A DNA stretch of 64,000 nucleotides from Paraescarpia echinospica. Its lineage: Eukaryota; Annelida; Polychaeta; Sabellida; Siboglinidae. The stretch lies in assembly GCA_020002185.1 (NCBI GenBank), contig CM034539.1, forward strand, positions 27,558,221 through 27,622,220, read 5' to 3'. Positions 25,211 to 37,623 of the stretch are shown here, piece after piece. How positions within the stretch are numbered: the stretch's first letter is position 1; each line of letters begins with the position of its first letter. Below the pieces are notes generated by a model. The model worked only from the letters and a program-made list of their open reading frames with translations. It was not told where the DNA came from and ran no database searches. Position numbers and translations under genes: made by a program.

Positions 25211-26788
25211 AACCAAATTTAAACTTGGCCCCATTGGAGATAATTTAGTTGTTTCCCTGGTGGTTCCATCAAAATTAAATCACAGCGTTTCGCTACAAAC
25301 CAGCATATCGTAGTGGACACTGTACATTATAAATTGTTCGCGAAATAATTTTAAAACGCGACAAACAAATCTTGAATTGCGAAAACAGTTCCAAACGATC
25401 TATGTGGGTTTTTTTTGTAATCCCAGCGTCTGATAGCATTACATGCCAATTTAAAACGAACTTTGGCGCGAACACTAATAGCATTCTGTCTGCCTCAAGA
25501 CAGATGTGGAAATGTGTGTGTGACATTTGTTGTTCTGTCTGCGTCTCGCATATTGTGGCTGGTAACTAAATCGATACCGCTGGTTTTACGTCATAACATC
25601 AACGTGTCTGACACATAAGATTATCATTGCTGATTTCATACGCTCCTAGTAATATTTTGGATTCCGTATGTTAAAATAGTCTGTAGAACGAATATTTATT
25701 TATAATTGCATTGGTGAGCATGAATGCAAAACATACACTGGCGGCTGTGATTACAACATGCAGAAGTAATTGTTATGCAACTGGCGAGAACTGCGCTACC
25801 AATAATGCATTTAAGGCCTTCCGGTGGCGTAACAAGAGGGTCTTGTATAAATATAACTTACGTCGAATAAAATATCATCCTGTTCATTATGTATGCGCTG
25901 GTACAACTCTCAAATATTTACACGGGCCGTTCTTTAAGTCAATGTCGTCATGAACCATGTTACGATAAATTTCCAATGCCAGGTCACAAGATAAAGTCCG
26001 GACATAGCTGACTCGGTTGCTTCAAGGATAAATTAAAAAAAATCGGTGCTTTATTTGATTAAAAACTGTCTTACTGTACACCATAAATATCAACCCGTGT
26101 TGTTTCGCCCTACGCTTCTCTAATTATATACACGCTGATGTACTGCAGAAAGATGCAAGCATCAAGAGCACAGCCCGCGAACTTGTAAAGTGCGCGATGG
26201 AGTACGCATTGAAGTGCGATGAAGTACGCCCCCGGTGATACGAATTGTGGCTTCGTAGCAAACCACACAACATACATACGCTTTGACGTCACGCGTTATA
26301 CATATCAAACAATACAGTTTAACAGTGTTGCCTTCGAGCTAATCCGATACGCTGTTGCTTTCCCGTAAGCCAAACGCGCACGTGCGTGGCGACTTTGAAA
26401 GAGCATGCAACGGCTTTGTTTGCCAGCGCGTTCGCCATCACAACAAGATCCGACACAGACTATCGTAAATAACATTCTTAGCGCACGTTTAGTCGAGACT
26501 TGAATGCTTGGCGGTCGGCCCTTATGATTCATGTTGCCATAAATATTCGCATACCAGACGGGTTTTAAAGGTTCAGAAGGAAACATCGGCCTGGATTCAT
26601 ATTAAACAAAGTGTTTTTCCGCGAGTTTCCAGGCTCGTGGTTGGCGTAGTCACTGTAATACATGTTTTTTTTATATCTCACTTGACTGTTGAGGACATAC
26701 CTACATCAGTTGATTGTTTTCTTAGATGTTAGATACATATCCAGTTATGTTATATACATGTTTAGATGTTATTTATGCAATAGACATC

Positions 26789-27166
26789 CAGGGGCGTACC
26801 CAGGATTAACATGTTGGGGGTTTCCAAACGGGTATTACCAGTGGCGCTGGAAAAAAATTCATATTGGGGGGCTACCGGAACTTCAGAACCACTGAAAATT
26901 TTCGGTAAATTTTCGCCGCTGCGCCGCTGTAATTTCAGCTTCTCCGCTGTCTCGGATGTGAACTCATGACATCCGAACACGACGGGGAGGGGGGTGGGCA
27001 GTGCTGTTCAAAACCAATTTATAACCGTAACCCTGTTCCCGCGCCTATGGGTGTTACCGTCGTCCTTCCGTGTACTCACGTACATTGCCATAATTTTGCT
27101 CATACAGCAGTGCAGACATTTGGAGGTGTTTCCGGACAACCAAAAAAACCATGGGTACGCCCCCGC
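26789..27166. mobile_element. Non-autonomous DNA element with GGGGCGTACCCA ends
   Basis: The left end CAGGGGCGTACCCAGGATT is mirrored by ATGGGTACGCCCCCGCTG at the right end. An internal block, TTTTCGCCGCTGCGCCGC, is shared with a second copy at 56,877. No coding capacity. Confidence 0.6.
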
Positions 27167-29924
27167 TGTACGTTACCGTATGGATCGTGAGGACTTTTTT
27201 GACATCCTTTAATTTCATTTGAGTTTGATTTTATTGCGATCCAGCACCAATTTGTAAAGACAGTCACGCAATCATCAATTTCCAAACACGATATTTCAAC
27301 AATTTCAATCGCTGTCATTGTACTTTCTCATTATCCCTTCATAGTCAACCGACCACTGGTCATTTCAATCGTTTGATATCAATGACCAACAGGTACATGT
27401 GTTAGGCGTATATTTGTATGACTAATGTTTAACACCTAGCTACAAGTGTATATATGTATTATCTGCGTAAACATATACGTGTGGACTGGTAAAACCACCA
27501 GATCCAGATTTGCATTAGCGCGCTGACGTTAGGTTAGTTCCAGGCAGGTGTGGCTTCTAAAAGGGCCGATCTTCATGGCGCGGTGCCAGCGCACACTACG
27601 TCCTTTGCTAACGCAACGCACACCTGCTAGAGTCGACGTAGCATCTTTCGCCGGCACGACGCCAAATGATGCTACTGCTTGGGTTATTGCCAGACTTGTT
27701 GTTTTTGCGCATTGCTGTGGTTTTTTACACTGATAGACGTACTTGTGGTAGACGGTCTCAGACAATTTCGTCATTGGATATTATGACAATATCGTTATCT
27801 GTCAGAGTGCAACGCTAGCACACGCTGACGGTTTTAATTACGTTGTGCAAAAAAATGTTGCATAATAATAATACTAATAAGATAACTTCTATTGCGCCTA
27901 AATCCCTGGAAACCAAGCTCAGAGGCGCATCAAAACAAAAGGATTGGTCAATCTCATAATCCATAAGGAGTATTCCAGTTGTCAACATATGGGTCAAGGA
28001 GCTAGGGAACTATGGTGGATAAGCAAGGTTGTAAAGATACGTTTTAAATGACGACGGAATCTTGTAATACGATTCTATTTCAAAGACAGTACGCGGGTCT
28101 TTTATTACTGACTTCATGATTTGTAATTGTTTGTTTCATACGACTTTTTATTTATAAGCTACAACAAATTATCTTTTATGTACTTGCCAATGGATGGGTG
28201 TCATACAAATCGTTCAGATGCGTCTTCGTTATGCTTTGTCCTTTTTTTCAAGTTCATGGTCTTTTATAGTTATCAGACGCGAGTAGTTGATGGTTTTGGG
28301 TAAGTAAATCTTGCAAGCATGATGTCTTTGAACTTCTAGGACAACTGGTTGTCAAATATCCTCTTCTTTCACAATGTCCTTACTTTTGGAGCAGTCATTC
28401 GTAAACAGAAGGATCCAGTACGCCGCTGTTTGTAGTAAAGAAAACATTGGTTACCAGAATTTCAACAAAATGCACGATGGAATGTTTGACAGCTGCATAA
28501 AGATATGTTCGGTATCCATTTTAATGGCATGATGGACTTTTTTGCTACGCTATATGTCACGTGATGGGTCAGTTGGTCTCCGTCTAATAGTGTGTTAGAT
28601 AGTTGGTCTTTCCCGTGTGTAATTATCAGTTTGTCAACACATTATTCAGCCGTGCTACAACTGTTATTACTGGTTGCTGTAAGGTCTGTTAAAAGTAAAG
28701 TTTACACACGGAGTCAACAAATCATACAGCTATGCAACAACCTTTATTTATAATAATTAGTTTTCAGTCTATTAAAAATAACGTCTGCGTACGGAGTATA
28801 ATAGAACCTCTGTAAAGAGACCACCTCTGCGACTACGATAACACGACGTGATTACAGAGTGGACTGATTACAGAGGCTTTCAAACTTACTGATACGCATA
28901 TTTGACAAGATTGACTGCAATAAAGTGAGCATTTTCAAGGGACGCTCATGTGCGAAATGTACTTTCTAATTTATTTCCGGCTTTTGTGCTTTGAACTAGC
29001 TATCTACTTCACAGTAAATTCTGATTGACAACATTAGCAATGGCAACAATCGGAATGCTAATGACAATGGTGAATTTCTTTGTAAAATAAACTCTAATTA
29101 CCCGACGTTTTTTGTTCCGACCCCGACCTACTTTCCCGACCATTTTTTGTGGGCCGCAGCATAAAAACCCTAGTATAAATAACAACTCTCGCCTATTTAT
29201 CCTGTCTATGTCCAGTAAGTAGGTTGGATATAGGCTGCTGTTTAGCACGATCTCGTGATTTCCACGACTTGCTACTACTCGCTATTGCTTTGTAAGTCGG
29301 CGGCTTTTGTGTCGATATCAGATCTCTACCGATACGCTTCGTCGGCGACACAAAGTCAGCCCGACGCATTGGGTATTCAATCAATGTATCTTATCTTGCC
29401 GCGTACGAGTTACGATAAAGTTACGACAAAACGGGAATTGTCTGACTGGACCAGTACAATTCGTGACTTGTTACTACCGCTATATGAATTACAAATCTTT
29501 ATTGTCAAAATGCGAATAGTTATTGTTATCTTGCATATGATACCGAATACATTGAACGTATGGCTCAACACTTATTTGAACCCCTGTAGGACTGGCACGG
29601 CCATTCGTAGAGATGTAAATGTAAGGGAAGTTATACAAAAATTCGACTCCCGTTCGTTGTTTGCTAGTTGTAGATACATGTGTTCCCAGTCATGCAGAAT
29701 ACGTCATGGGGCATATTATTTTCATTTACACGCAGTGACTATTTAAGTAACCATGACCGACTCCTTTTTCGTCTAAAACAGCGACATGGTTTCGTCAAAC
29801 AACGATCGAGACTGTCTGTGCCACTCGGCGAAAACAACCTGTTGTGCCTGGTAATTGTTAGCGACGTTTAATACACAGTCGCGATCGAACGTATGGACAT
29901 ACCCTGCCGATCACGCACGCAAAC

Positions 29925-30110
29925 ACACACGCCCCCACACAAACACACATATACACACGTACACACATACAAACAATATACACACACGCACGCACGCACG
30001 CACGCACGTGCGCGCGCGCACACACACACACACATTCATTCACTCATTCATACTAACATACACACATTCATTCATTCATTCAAACGTATATACACACGCG
30101 CACACACACT
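29925..30110. repeat. CA/CG-rich cryptic microsatellite
   Basis: Mixed CACG, GCAC, CACA and ATTC repeats. Confidence 0.85.
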
Positions 30111-30996
30111 CGAATCCAATCGTCAACTTAGCCATAATTGTGCAATGTTTGTAACATAGTTGCAATTATTATAATTCAAATTATTGTTATTTTAGTTAGC
30201 TTTGTGGGTAAGGTCCTAATATATGTCGCCTTCATTTGATAACGTAATCGTCTTCACGTGGATACTTATACCACTAACGCGAGGTGTGTACGATTTCGTC
30301 TAACGATCAAACCTCTGGATTTATTGATGCTAAAATTCGGCTGCGTGCAAGGTATCATATTTATACACCGGTCCAGAGCGTTGACTGGGACCTATTCTTG
30401 ATGTTTACGTCACGACGATACTTTGTGAAGCTTTCTTTCTCGGACAATTGATGGCATTTATTCAACACCTGACTCGACGACAAATTGTCTGCCAAGCGTC
30501 AATCGTCGGTAATTAATCCCCGAGAGGTGATCGGTGTTGACCATCTTGTTTGACACGCACGTGAAATTCATACTATAAGTAACTGCATAATTAACCCTGT
30601 TTTGGCTCATTTGCGTATTTGTACGTTCGCTAACTGTACAAGGCGATAATACACATGGTATCTATTTGATAGTCGTAATATGCTACTGTGCATAACTGAA
30701 AAACTCGGTTGGCATCACCTCCGTCTTTCCAAATTAAACTAACAATCCCGCGAGCCAAACCACAATTGCTTAACTCTTCAATACCAGGACTTATATATCT
30801 ACTCTAAGGGCATGGATGGTAAACATGATTATGACCACCAGAATGACAACAGCCTGTGCAGCTTCCAATCATTTTGAAAGATATGGAAGTAAATACTAAC
30901 CGATAACATTAATTGGAGAACTGGTTAGCATGCGTATAGAAACCCGATATGTCTTATTCATACGCGCGTTTGTATTCATTATAACAGTTATACATA

Positions 30997-30997
30997 C

Positions 30998-31078
<81 letters not shown>
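30997..31078. repeat. (CAGA)n microsatellite
   Basis: About 20 perfect tetranucleotide units. Confidence 0.97.
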
Positions 31079-34000
31079 AATTATATACATAGACACCAAT
31101 GCAGAAGTGCCATCAACAACTTTTATTATTTTAAGATGATGCTTTTGACGAATATGCCTAACTACTTAAACAAACATGTTTATCGCCTGTGGCGTTCCAT
31201 ACTCGTCAACGGTCTGTGTGACGCGGGAAGGCGGTTTTTTCAGCCACCCAATCAGATACGAGTGTCGCTTGCTATTGCTTTTTATACGTGTCTAGTCGTG
31301 ACGTGTCATTGGAAGCATCTCGTCTATACTGACGCCTCGCGCTTGTTATAGCAAACTGCGAAGAAACTATTGATAAACTGCCGACCGCAGCTAGCCCGCC
31401 GGCCGTTACTGCCACCGGTTACCGAGTGCGTGCGTGTCGGTTACAGAATTTTCCATAAGCGAGCGCCGTCTGGACGAAAATATTGCGCCGATAAGCGCAT
31501 GAATTCATGAAGCGGATTTTGGCGGCAGTTCACTTCTATAGGCCATAGTATAATATTTCACTCGGTCAATGACACGCTCAATATAAACAAACTTGACCCA
31601 ATTCTCACGGACGAACTGTCCCATTGTGTTGAGGGTGTTGCTGGACTATGTCAGGGCAAAATGGTGCGGATGACTTATATGTAAGAGATCAGGAAACTAA
31701 CAATTGTAAGTTAGATAGATTTGTGATGTTCGTGTAGGGGCATATATATGTATTGGTCATCCTTTTGGCGGCCATAATCATATTGCTGACTATTCTGTCA
31801 CACTTTAGGGGTTGCGAGGAGGTATGAATTGTTTTACTAAGAGAAGAATATCGAGAGTCAGACCTATGGAGAACATTCATTATAACAAATTAAAATAGAT
31901 AATAAAACAAAACCCTAAAAAACCCAAACATATACAAATGAATAAGATTTAAAACAAATAAATACAAATAAATAAATAATAAATAAGTAAATAAATAATT
32001 AAAATAAGATCCATACCCCACCTAATCTAACTATGGAGGATCTAGATTTAGATGTGTTTATGCGTAAACAATATGTGTCTAAGGCTTCGTATGGGTATAC
32101 AATGTCACGTTCTCTTAAAGAGTACTTGTTATATAATGTCCATGAGTCATTTATTTAAATGTCCACAGTGTAAGAATGTTCTCACATAGGTCTTCCTTCG
32201 TATGCAAATTGTTTAACACAGTTTTTTCTAATCACCACGTACGCATATTTGTAAAAAGTATCGTTCGTTTCTTTTTCTCGTGGTATTCCATTGTTGTTTA
32301 CTCTTCATAAAAGCACCGCAGACGATACAAAACATCCGGATTTAATACAGCAGCAACTGAACCGTGAAATGTGGCTGTTTTTCTCGAACGTGCTATCAAC
32401 CGAATTTAAATTACTTCGGCCAACCTTATAATTTGAACTTTAGATCCTCCTCTTTTTCCCGATACCGTGCAAAGATCTAAATAGTCCATAGTTATACATT
32501 AACAAGATGAATTGCCGTGTTTATCCACCATTGCAACTTTGACAGTCAACCGCAGACGACATGTTATATTCTACAATCTTTGCTTGCATTTTCCGCAAAA
32601 TTATTTTCATCTCAGAAAGAATCCCCCGTGATTTATTTGCTATGGCATGTCGCCAGCCAACCCTGTTTTTTTAAACGCAAAATCAATAACCGTAGGAAGA
32701 GACATCAGATGCCGTGTATTAATGATAAAGTCTCGTAAGGCACGGCTTCTCTTGGGGACATACACTGTATGACATCCCTGAGGATTTATCTAACCATCCC
32801 GATGATTGTGCCATCGTCGGCTGGGGAAGGTTATGAACGAAGAAGGGATATTTTAAAGGTCAAAGAAACATAAACACGACATAAACTACATAGCATTCCA
32901 AGAATTGCACTTGTGTTTATGGGTGATCAGTTCACTATATAGGTGTTGTTTTCGTACGAGAAAATACAACAAATAGCATAATATTTAGGAATTGCTTACT
33001 GGAGGTTTATACAAGAAACATTATAATTGTATTAACATAATAACGTGATATTATTTCTAGTTGGACATTAGCATGGTGGTAATTAACAAGAGCAAATATT
33101 TTGCCGTAACAAGATTTTTGTATTCTGTAACAGTTCGTTAATAACTAACTACTTTTATCTTACGATACCATACTTACAATAATAATAATAATAGTCCTAT
33201 TACCTATCACGTAGAATGCACATCATATTTTATTTGAACCGTCATGAACTTGTTAAAAAATGTCTCAGCTAAAAAAATTGAATGGGCTAGTTGTCAATGG
33301 TACTTTAATATCCCAATTAGCTTTGCTGTCTGATAATGGATGGGTATTAAATGAGATATTATGACGCGAACGGCTTTTCATACCCGTTGCAGGCGTTGCC
33401 CTTAATGCTGGAGGCTCGTTTCTCAACTGGCCAATCAAGTGTGCGGATCTAGCCACGCCTGTGTCGCGCCTATTTATTTCTCAACACTGACGTCATAAAA
33501 AGTCTTCTTTCTTTCGACCTGGTTAAGAAAACCGGGTCGAAAACCGGGTCAAAATGCCCACCCACACAACTTGCCACACGTCACCTCACGCTTACGCAGT
33601 GCATGCCTTCTGGAATTTTCCATACGCGAGCGCCGTCTGGGTTCAAAAGTGTTGAAGGTGCGCCCTTCAAATCCCACCTCATTTGATTTAGCCCATCTCT
33701 AATCAGATTGGCTGAAGTCATATTATGCGCAGCACTTTTTACAAAAGTGTGCATAATTTTGTTATAATGTTTGGAAGAATTTGCGTTGACTTGTATTGTT
33801 AGCTCGGGTAATTTGCTATATTGTTAATTGTCGTTATGGTACACAGGGGCTGGACAACCTTTGCCATTTTCAACGAGTCAAATATTATTTATTAGTTTAT
33901 GAAATGATTACATCAAAACATGAAATGTCATGTCATAATGTATGCAAGATAGGTTTGCTTTCTCGCAGAATGATTGTCAACGAAGTTAATTGGAACACAA

Positions 34001-34617
34001 GCCGCTGCGCTGGGTGAAAACCCTAATTGGCGGAGAACAGTTTCATCAACATATAATGACATTCATAATTTTAATTGCACTCATTTAATACATCCAATTA
34101 CATTTAATTATATTCATGTCCGTTTTTATTACACTAGTTTAGTCATATTTCATTACATTGCATTTTATTGTATTGTTTACACTACATTACATTTCATTAA
34201 AATTGATTACAGTTCATCACATTTAATTACACTGTATTTCATTACAATGCATTGCAATCTTTATATGCACTTGTTACGATAAAGCCAACAAAACGCTGTA
34301 CTTTAGCCTAATAATTACGTAGTCGAAGTGTTTATGTCTAATGACCGGCCACCTTCATGTGCTCAGCCCCCCCCCCCGTGTTAAATATTGTTCCAGTGAG
34401 TTCAGAAAAGGCGACGTTTTGAGTGCGATCGTAAATATTGTGTAGGGTCAATGTCAAGCGTCGCGTCGTGGCCCGTTTGCACAACTGGGTGCGAAAGGTT
34501 GGGGTCGCTGAACCGGTTTTTTCCGCCTTGTCTGAATGAGTAGTGATGCCGTGTTTATAATAGTATTCGCAGTGACAGTGTCTTCAATCATAACAAATCA
34601 AAACTCGCAAGTTGGTG

Positions 34618-34736
34618 TCCCTCCCTCCATCCATCCATCCCTCCCTCCCCCCTCTCTCTCCCTCCCTCTCTCCCTCCCTCCCTCTCTCCCTCTCCACCCC
34701 TCCCTCCCTCCCTCCCTCGCTCCCTCCCTCTCTCTA
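34618..34736. repeat. (CCCT)n pyrimidine tract
   Basis: Imperfect CCCT/CTCT repeats, all pyrimidine on the + strand. Confidence 0.92.
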
Positions 34737-34974
34737 ACCAGCAGTTGTAAAAAAATGTCCGTCCCTCAAAAAGTAATTACAAATCGAACGAACGGTATAT
34801 TTTGACCCATAGAACCAGGATACCTCCATAACACGCGTATAGACCCTCTGTGTATATTAGCGTTCGACAGATATTCGCACTTGGCGGTATTCAATCAAGG
34901 CTGGAATTATCTTTTGCCACTTCGAGCATGCAACAATCGATAGTGGAGAATCTACAACTGCTAGACAACATTGT

Positions 34975-35035
34975 GAGGCTGCAGCAATCGATAACCCACA
35001 TCGCGTCTGGTTTAGCAGTTGCTGGCAGAATGCCA
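34975..35035 (+). repeat. Inverted repeat arm A
   Basis: CAATCGATAACCCACATCGC and the next ~35 bp (ending GCAGTTGCTGGCAGAAT) are mirrored at 36,293-36,358. Confidence 0.75.
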
Positions 35036-35869
35036 AAAGCGACACATATACTGTCAATTGTCGTCATTTGCGTAGTATTGGGATACTGTTATTAAACTGC
35101 TGCTTTCGTTTTCGGTTAGGTGTCAAACAAGTGGCAATTGCTTGGTTAATTCTCTTGCTATTTTCCATGATCTTACTATAGACATATTTTTTTTAATATC
35201 TTCACTTAGCCATCATTTCAAAACCTGACTCTTGTATTTGTTTTTCCCCTTCTTAAATTATCAGCCGTTCCGGTATTGCTCCCGGTCCAAATAATAAGGA
35301 CTAGGCTATTGTATTGTTAAAACTTAATTATCTCGTTTTGATTACCCGAGGTAATGACATTAAAATATATAAATACATTTTTAACGCAACTGCATCTTGA
35401 ACATTTCGTTGAAGGTTAATTTGCTATTTTATTTATATCCGCCACAATCAGTGCTGATATAAATGGGATTGATACAATTAGTTAGTTAAAATATAATTCA
35501 TGTCTGTCTGCTGATATAGTGCCAGCACATTTGAAATACTGAAGTTTTGAATAACCGCACACACAAATAAGTTACAAGAAAGTCATGATATGAAAGTAGC
35601 AACGGAGCTATTTATAAAAGGATAATTCTTTTTTTGCGACGTAATACACACACGTAAGAAAATGTCGTATTCGAAAATCATTCAGTGAAAAGAAATTCGC
35701 AATGTCTCTAAAGTTTCAAACACGCACAGCCTTTTCACTTTCTACTAATACAATTATAACAAATTAACTCACGTTCTTTAAACAATTACGAAAGCACACA
35801 ACAAGATTCTTGTTAAAAACACATTCAAAATAGACACTCTGCAGACAGAGCACCTAACCCCCCCCCCTC

Positions 35870-35871
<2 letters not shown>

Positions 35872-35960
<89 letters not shown>

Positions 35961-36043
35961 AGGAGGAGGGAGGCAGTAAGGGAGGATGGGAGGATGGAAG
36001 GGTGGGAGGATGGGAGGATGGGAGGATGGTAAGATGGGAGGAT

Positions 36044-36086
<43 letters not shown>

Positions 36087-36107
36087 GAGAGGAGATACAG
36101 AGGAGAG

Positions 36108-36151
<44 letters not shown>

Positions 36152-36275
36152 GATAGAGAGGAGAGGAGATAGAGAGAGAGAGAGAGAGAGAGGAGAGAAG
36201 ATAGAGAGGAGAGGAGATAGAGAGAGAGGGGGGGACAGAGAAAGGGAGAGAGAAAGGGAGAGAGGTGACAATAAA
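35872..36275. repeat. (GA)n purine tract, ~400 bp
   Basis: A long GA run to about 35,955, then GGGAGGAT units and several GAGAGGAGATA blocks. Long Ser/Leu or Arg/Glu frames over it are artefacts. Confidence 0.95.
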
Positions 36276-36292
36276 TAAATAAATAAATAAAA

Positions 36293-36358
36293 TTCTGGCA
36301 GCAACTGCTAAACCAGACGCGATGTGCGCAGACGCGATGTGCGTTATCGACTGCTGCT
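36293..36358 (-). repeat. Inverted repeat arm B
   Basis: Reverse complement of the arm at 34,975, with an extra internal duplication of GCGCAGACGCGATGT. Confidence 0.75.
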
Positions 36359-36480
36359 GATTGGTTGGTATGTGGCCATTGACGCAAACGTTCACCAACG
36401 TGTCCTATAGCGAAGACATGAATAACATTTATTAGCTTTGATTTTTATGTGGTAACTAATAGTCCTTTGTTCTGTTGCAG

Positions 36481-36630
36481 GAATCGAAAGCCGGCTATGG
36501 CGTCCTCATCATGTCCGTGTACTGGGTCACAGAGGCTATCCCTCTGCCCGCGACGGCCCTTATGCCTCTCTTTATCTTCCCTATGCTCGGCGTCTTCCCA
36601 GCCAAAGAGCTTGCCAAGAACTACCTCAAG
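36481..36630 (+). CDS. SLC13-type symporter, second coding exon
   Basis: An acceptor with TTTGTTCTGTTGCAG precedes 36,481, and the donor AAG/GTGGGTGG follows 36,630. Fifty codons in phase 0 read YGVLIMSVYWVTEAIPLPAT, then ALMPLFIFPMLGV and AKNYLK, the second and third membrane segments of the SLC13 family, where YW-TEAIPL-VTAL is the signature. It joins exon 1 in phase. The expected next exon (a DTNMLFLGGL-like segment) is not found downstream in this window. Confidence 0.88.
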
Positions 36631-36639
36631 GTGGGTGGT

Positions 36640-37620
36640 CCAAAATACATATCTAGATACTTGCTCCCCATATACGAGAGAAGCGTTTCATGAGGCTGGA
36701 TAGGCTTTGAGGACGACGACATCATTTGTGAGGGTGACAGGCGTTCCCGTCTAAGTGAACGACGAAGAAGATGATCAGGCTGGATGGGTACAATTTGTAA
36801 CATTTGTACTTTTACAGTCAGTATGCCTTATATTCCATGACGATTCGACTGCTCTCAGTAATTTTCATTAGACGGGTGAAGGGCGGTTCTTCGGGAACAA
36901 TCTCCGGGAGAGCCACCCAGGCCGCGATCGGGTGGACACGCAATAGAGTGATACTTCTGCGCGGTGTTGCAACTAGCAGTAGCTGTCTGATGAAGATTGT
37001 TGAGAACAGTCGAAATGTCACGGAATGTTAAGTAATCTGACTGCGATAAAGTAAACATATTACTACCCCACATATATGATGTGGAGTTGACGTGTATCAC
37101 GTGACCGCGTGTAGCAATGTGTAAATCCTCGTTCTCTTTAGTATTTGTAGTAACTTATGTACACATACCACGTTAATTGATTTGGACTGATTCTGTGAGA
37201 AATTACCGTAGGGCCTACTGAACAACAAAAGAAATATTTCAATGTAAGATGTTGTCGCCAAAGTGTTATCAACGCAGCGTGACGCTGCTATATTGGTGAA
37301 GTCTCGTTCAAGTCCGAAATCTCGTTCAATACGCACGTGCTACACACGGTGCACTCCGGTTTGTTCACGTATGGTACAAATGCATGCGACGCGGATGAAA
37401 TTTAAGGGTAACAATTGAATTGGTCGTTCTGTCAGCAGAAATAACACAAGTGTTGGTCGTTCTGTCAGCAGAAATAACACAAGTGTTGTTGCTGCTCTCA
37501 TTAACAAAGTTGCTACTGGAGTTAAAATTAATCAGACGCAAAATTGACAACCTCGGGTGATTAGGTACAATAAAGGAAGATCGCCATATTCACGGCATTG
37601 ACCTGATAGAAAGGTTCCAC
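36640..37620. other. Non-coding, with a 33-bp duplication
   Basis: No SLC13 exon is seen after 36,630. TTGGTCGTTCTGTCAGCAGA and its continuation occur twice in tandem at 37,421-37,486. Confidence 0.6.
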
Positions 37621-37623
37621 AAT

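Larger units (their letters stand above)
13951..36480 (+). other. 22.5-kb intron 1 of the SLC13-type gene
   Basis: I find no further coding exon between the two SLC13 exons. The stretch holds microsatellites, dispersed repeats and one candidate DNA transposon, listed separately. Open frames here, for example 21,859-22,110, 23,386-23,883 and 29,255-29,746, match nothing I know. Confidence 0.6.

Noticed and set aside
28800..28880. Second pogo-like MITE
   Set aside because: AGAACCTCTGTAAAGAGACC resembles a pogo-type end, but no opposite end with TA flank was found; at most a fragment.
29255..29746. 163-codon frame on +
   Set aside because: Composition is irregular and it matches no family I know; it lies in the SLC13 intron without supporting signals.
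35778..36398. 206-codon Ser/Leu/Pro-rich open frame on -
   Set aside because: Produced by the (GA)n tract; all frames are open over such repeats and no splice or start context supports it.
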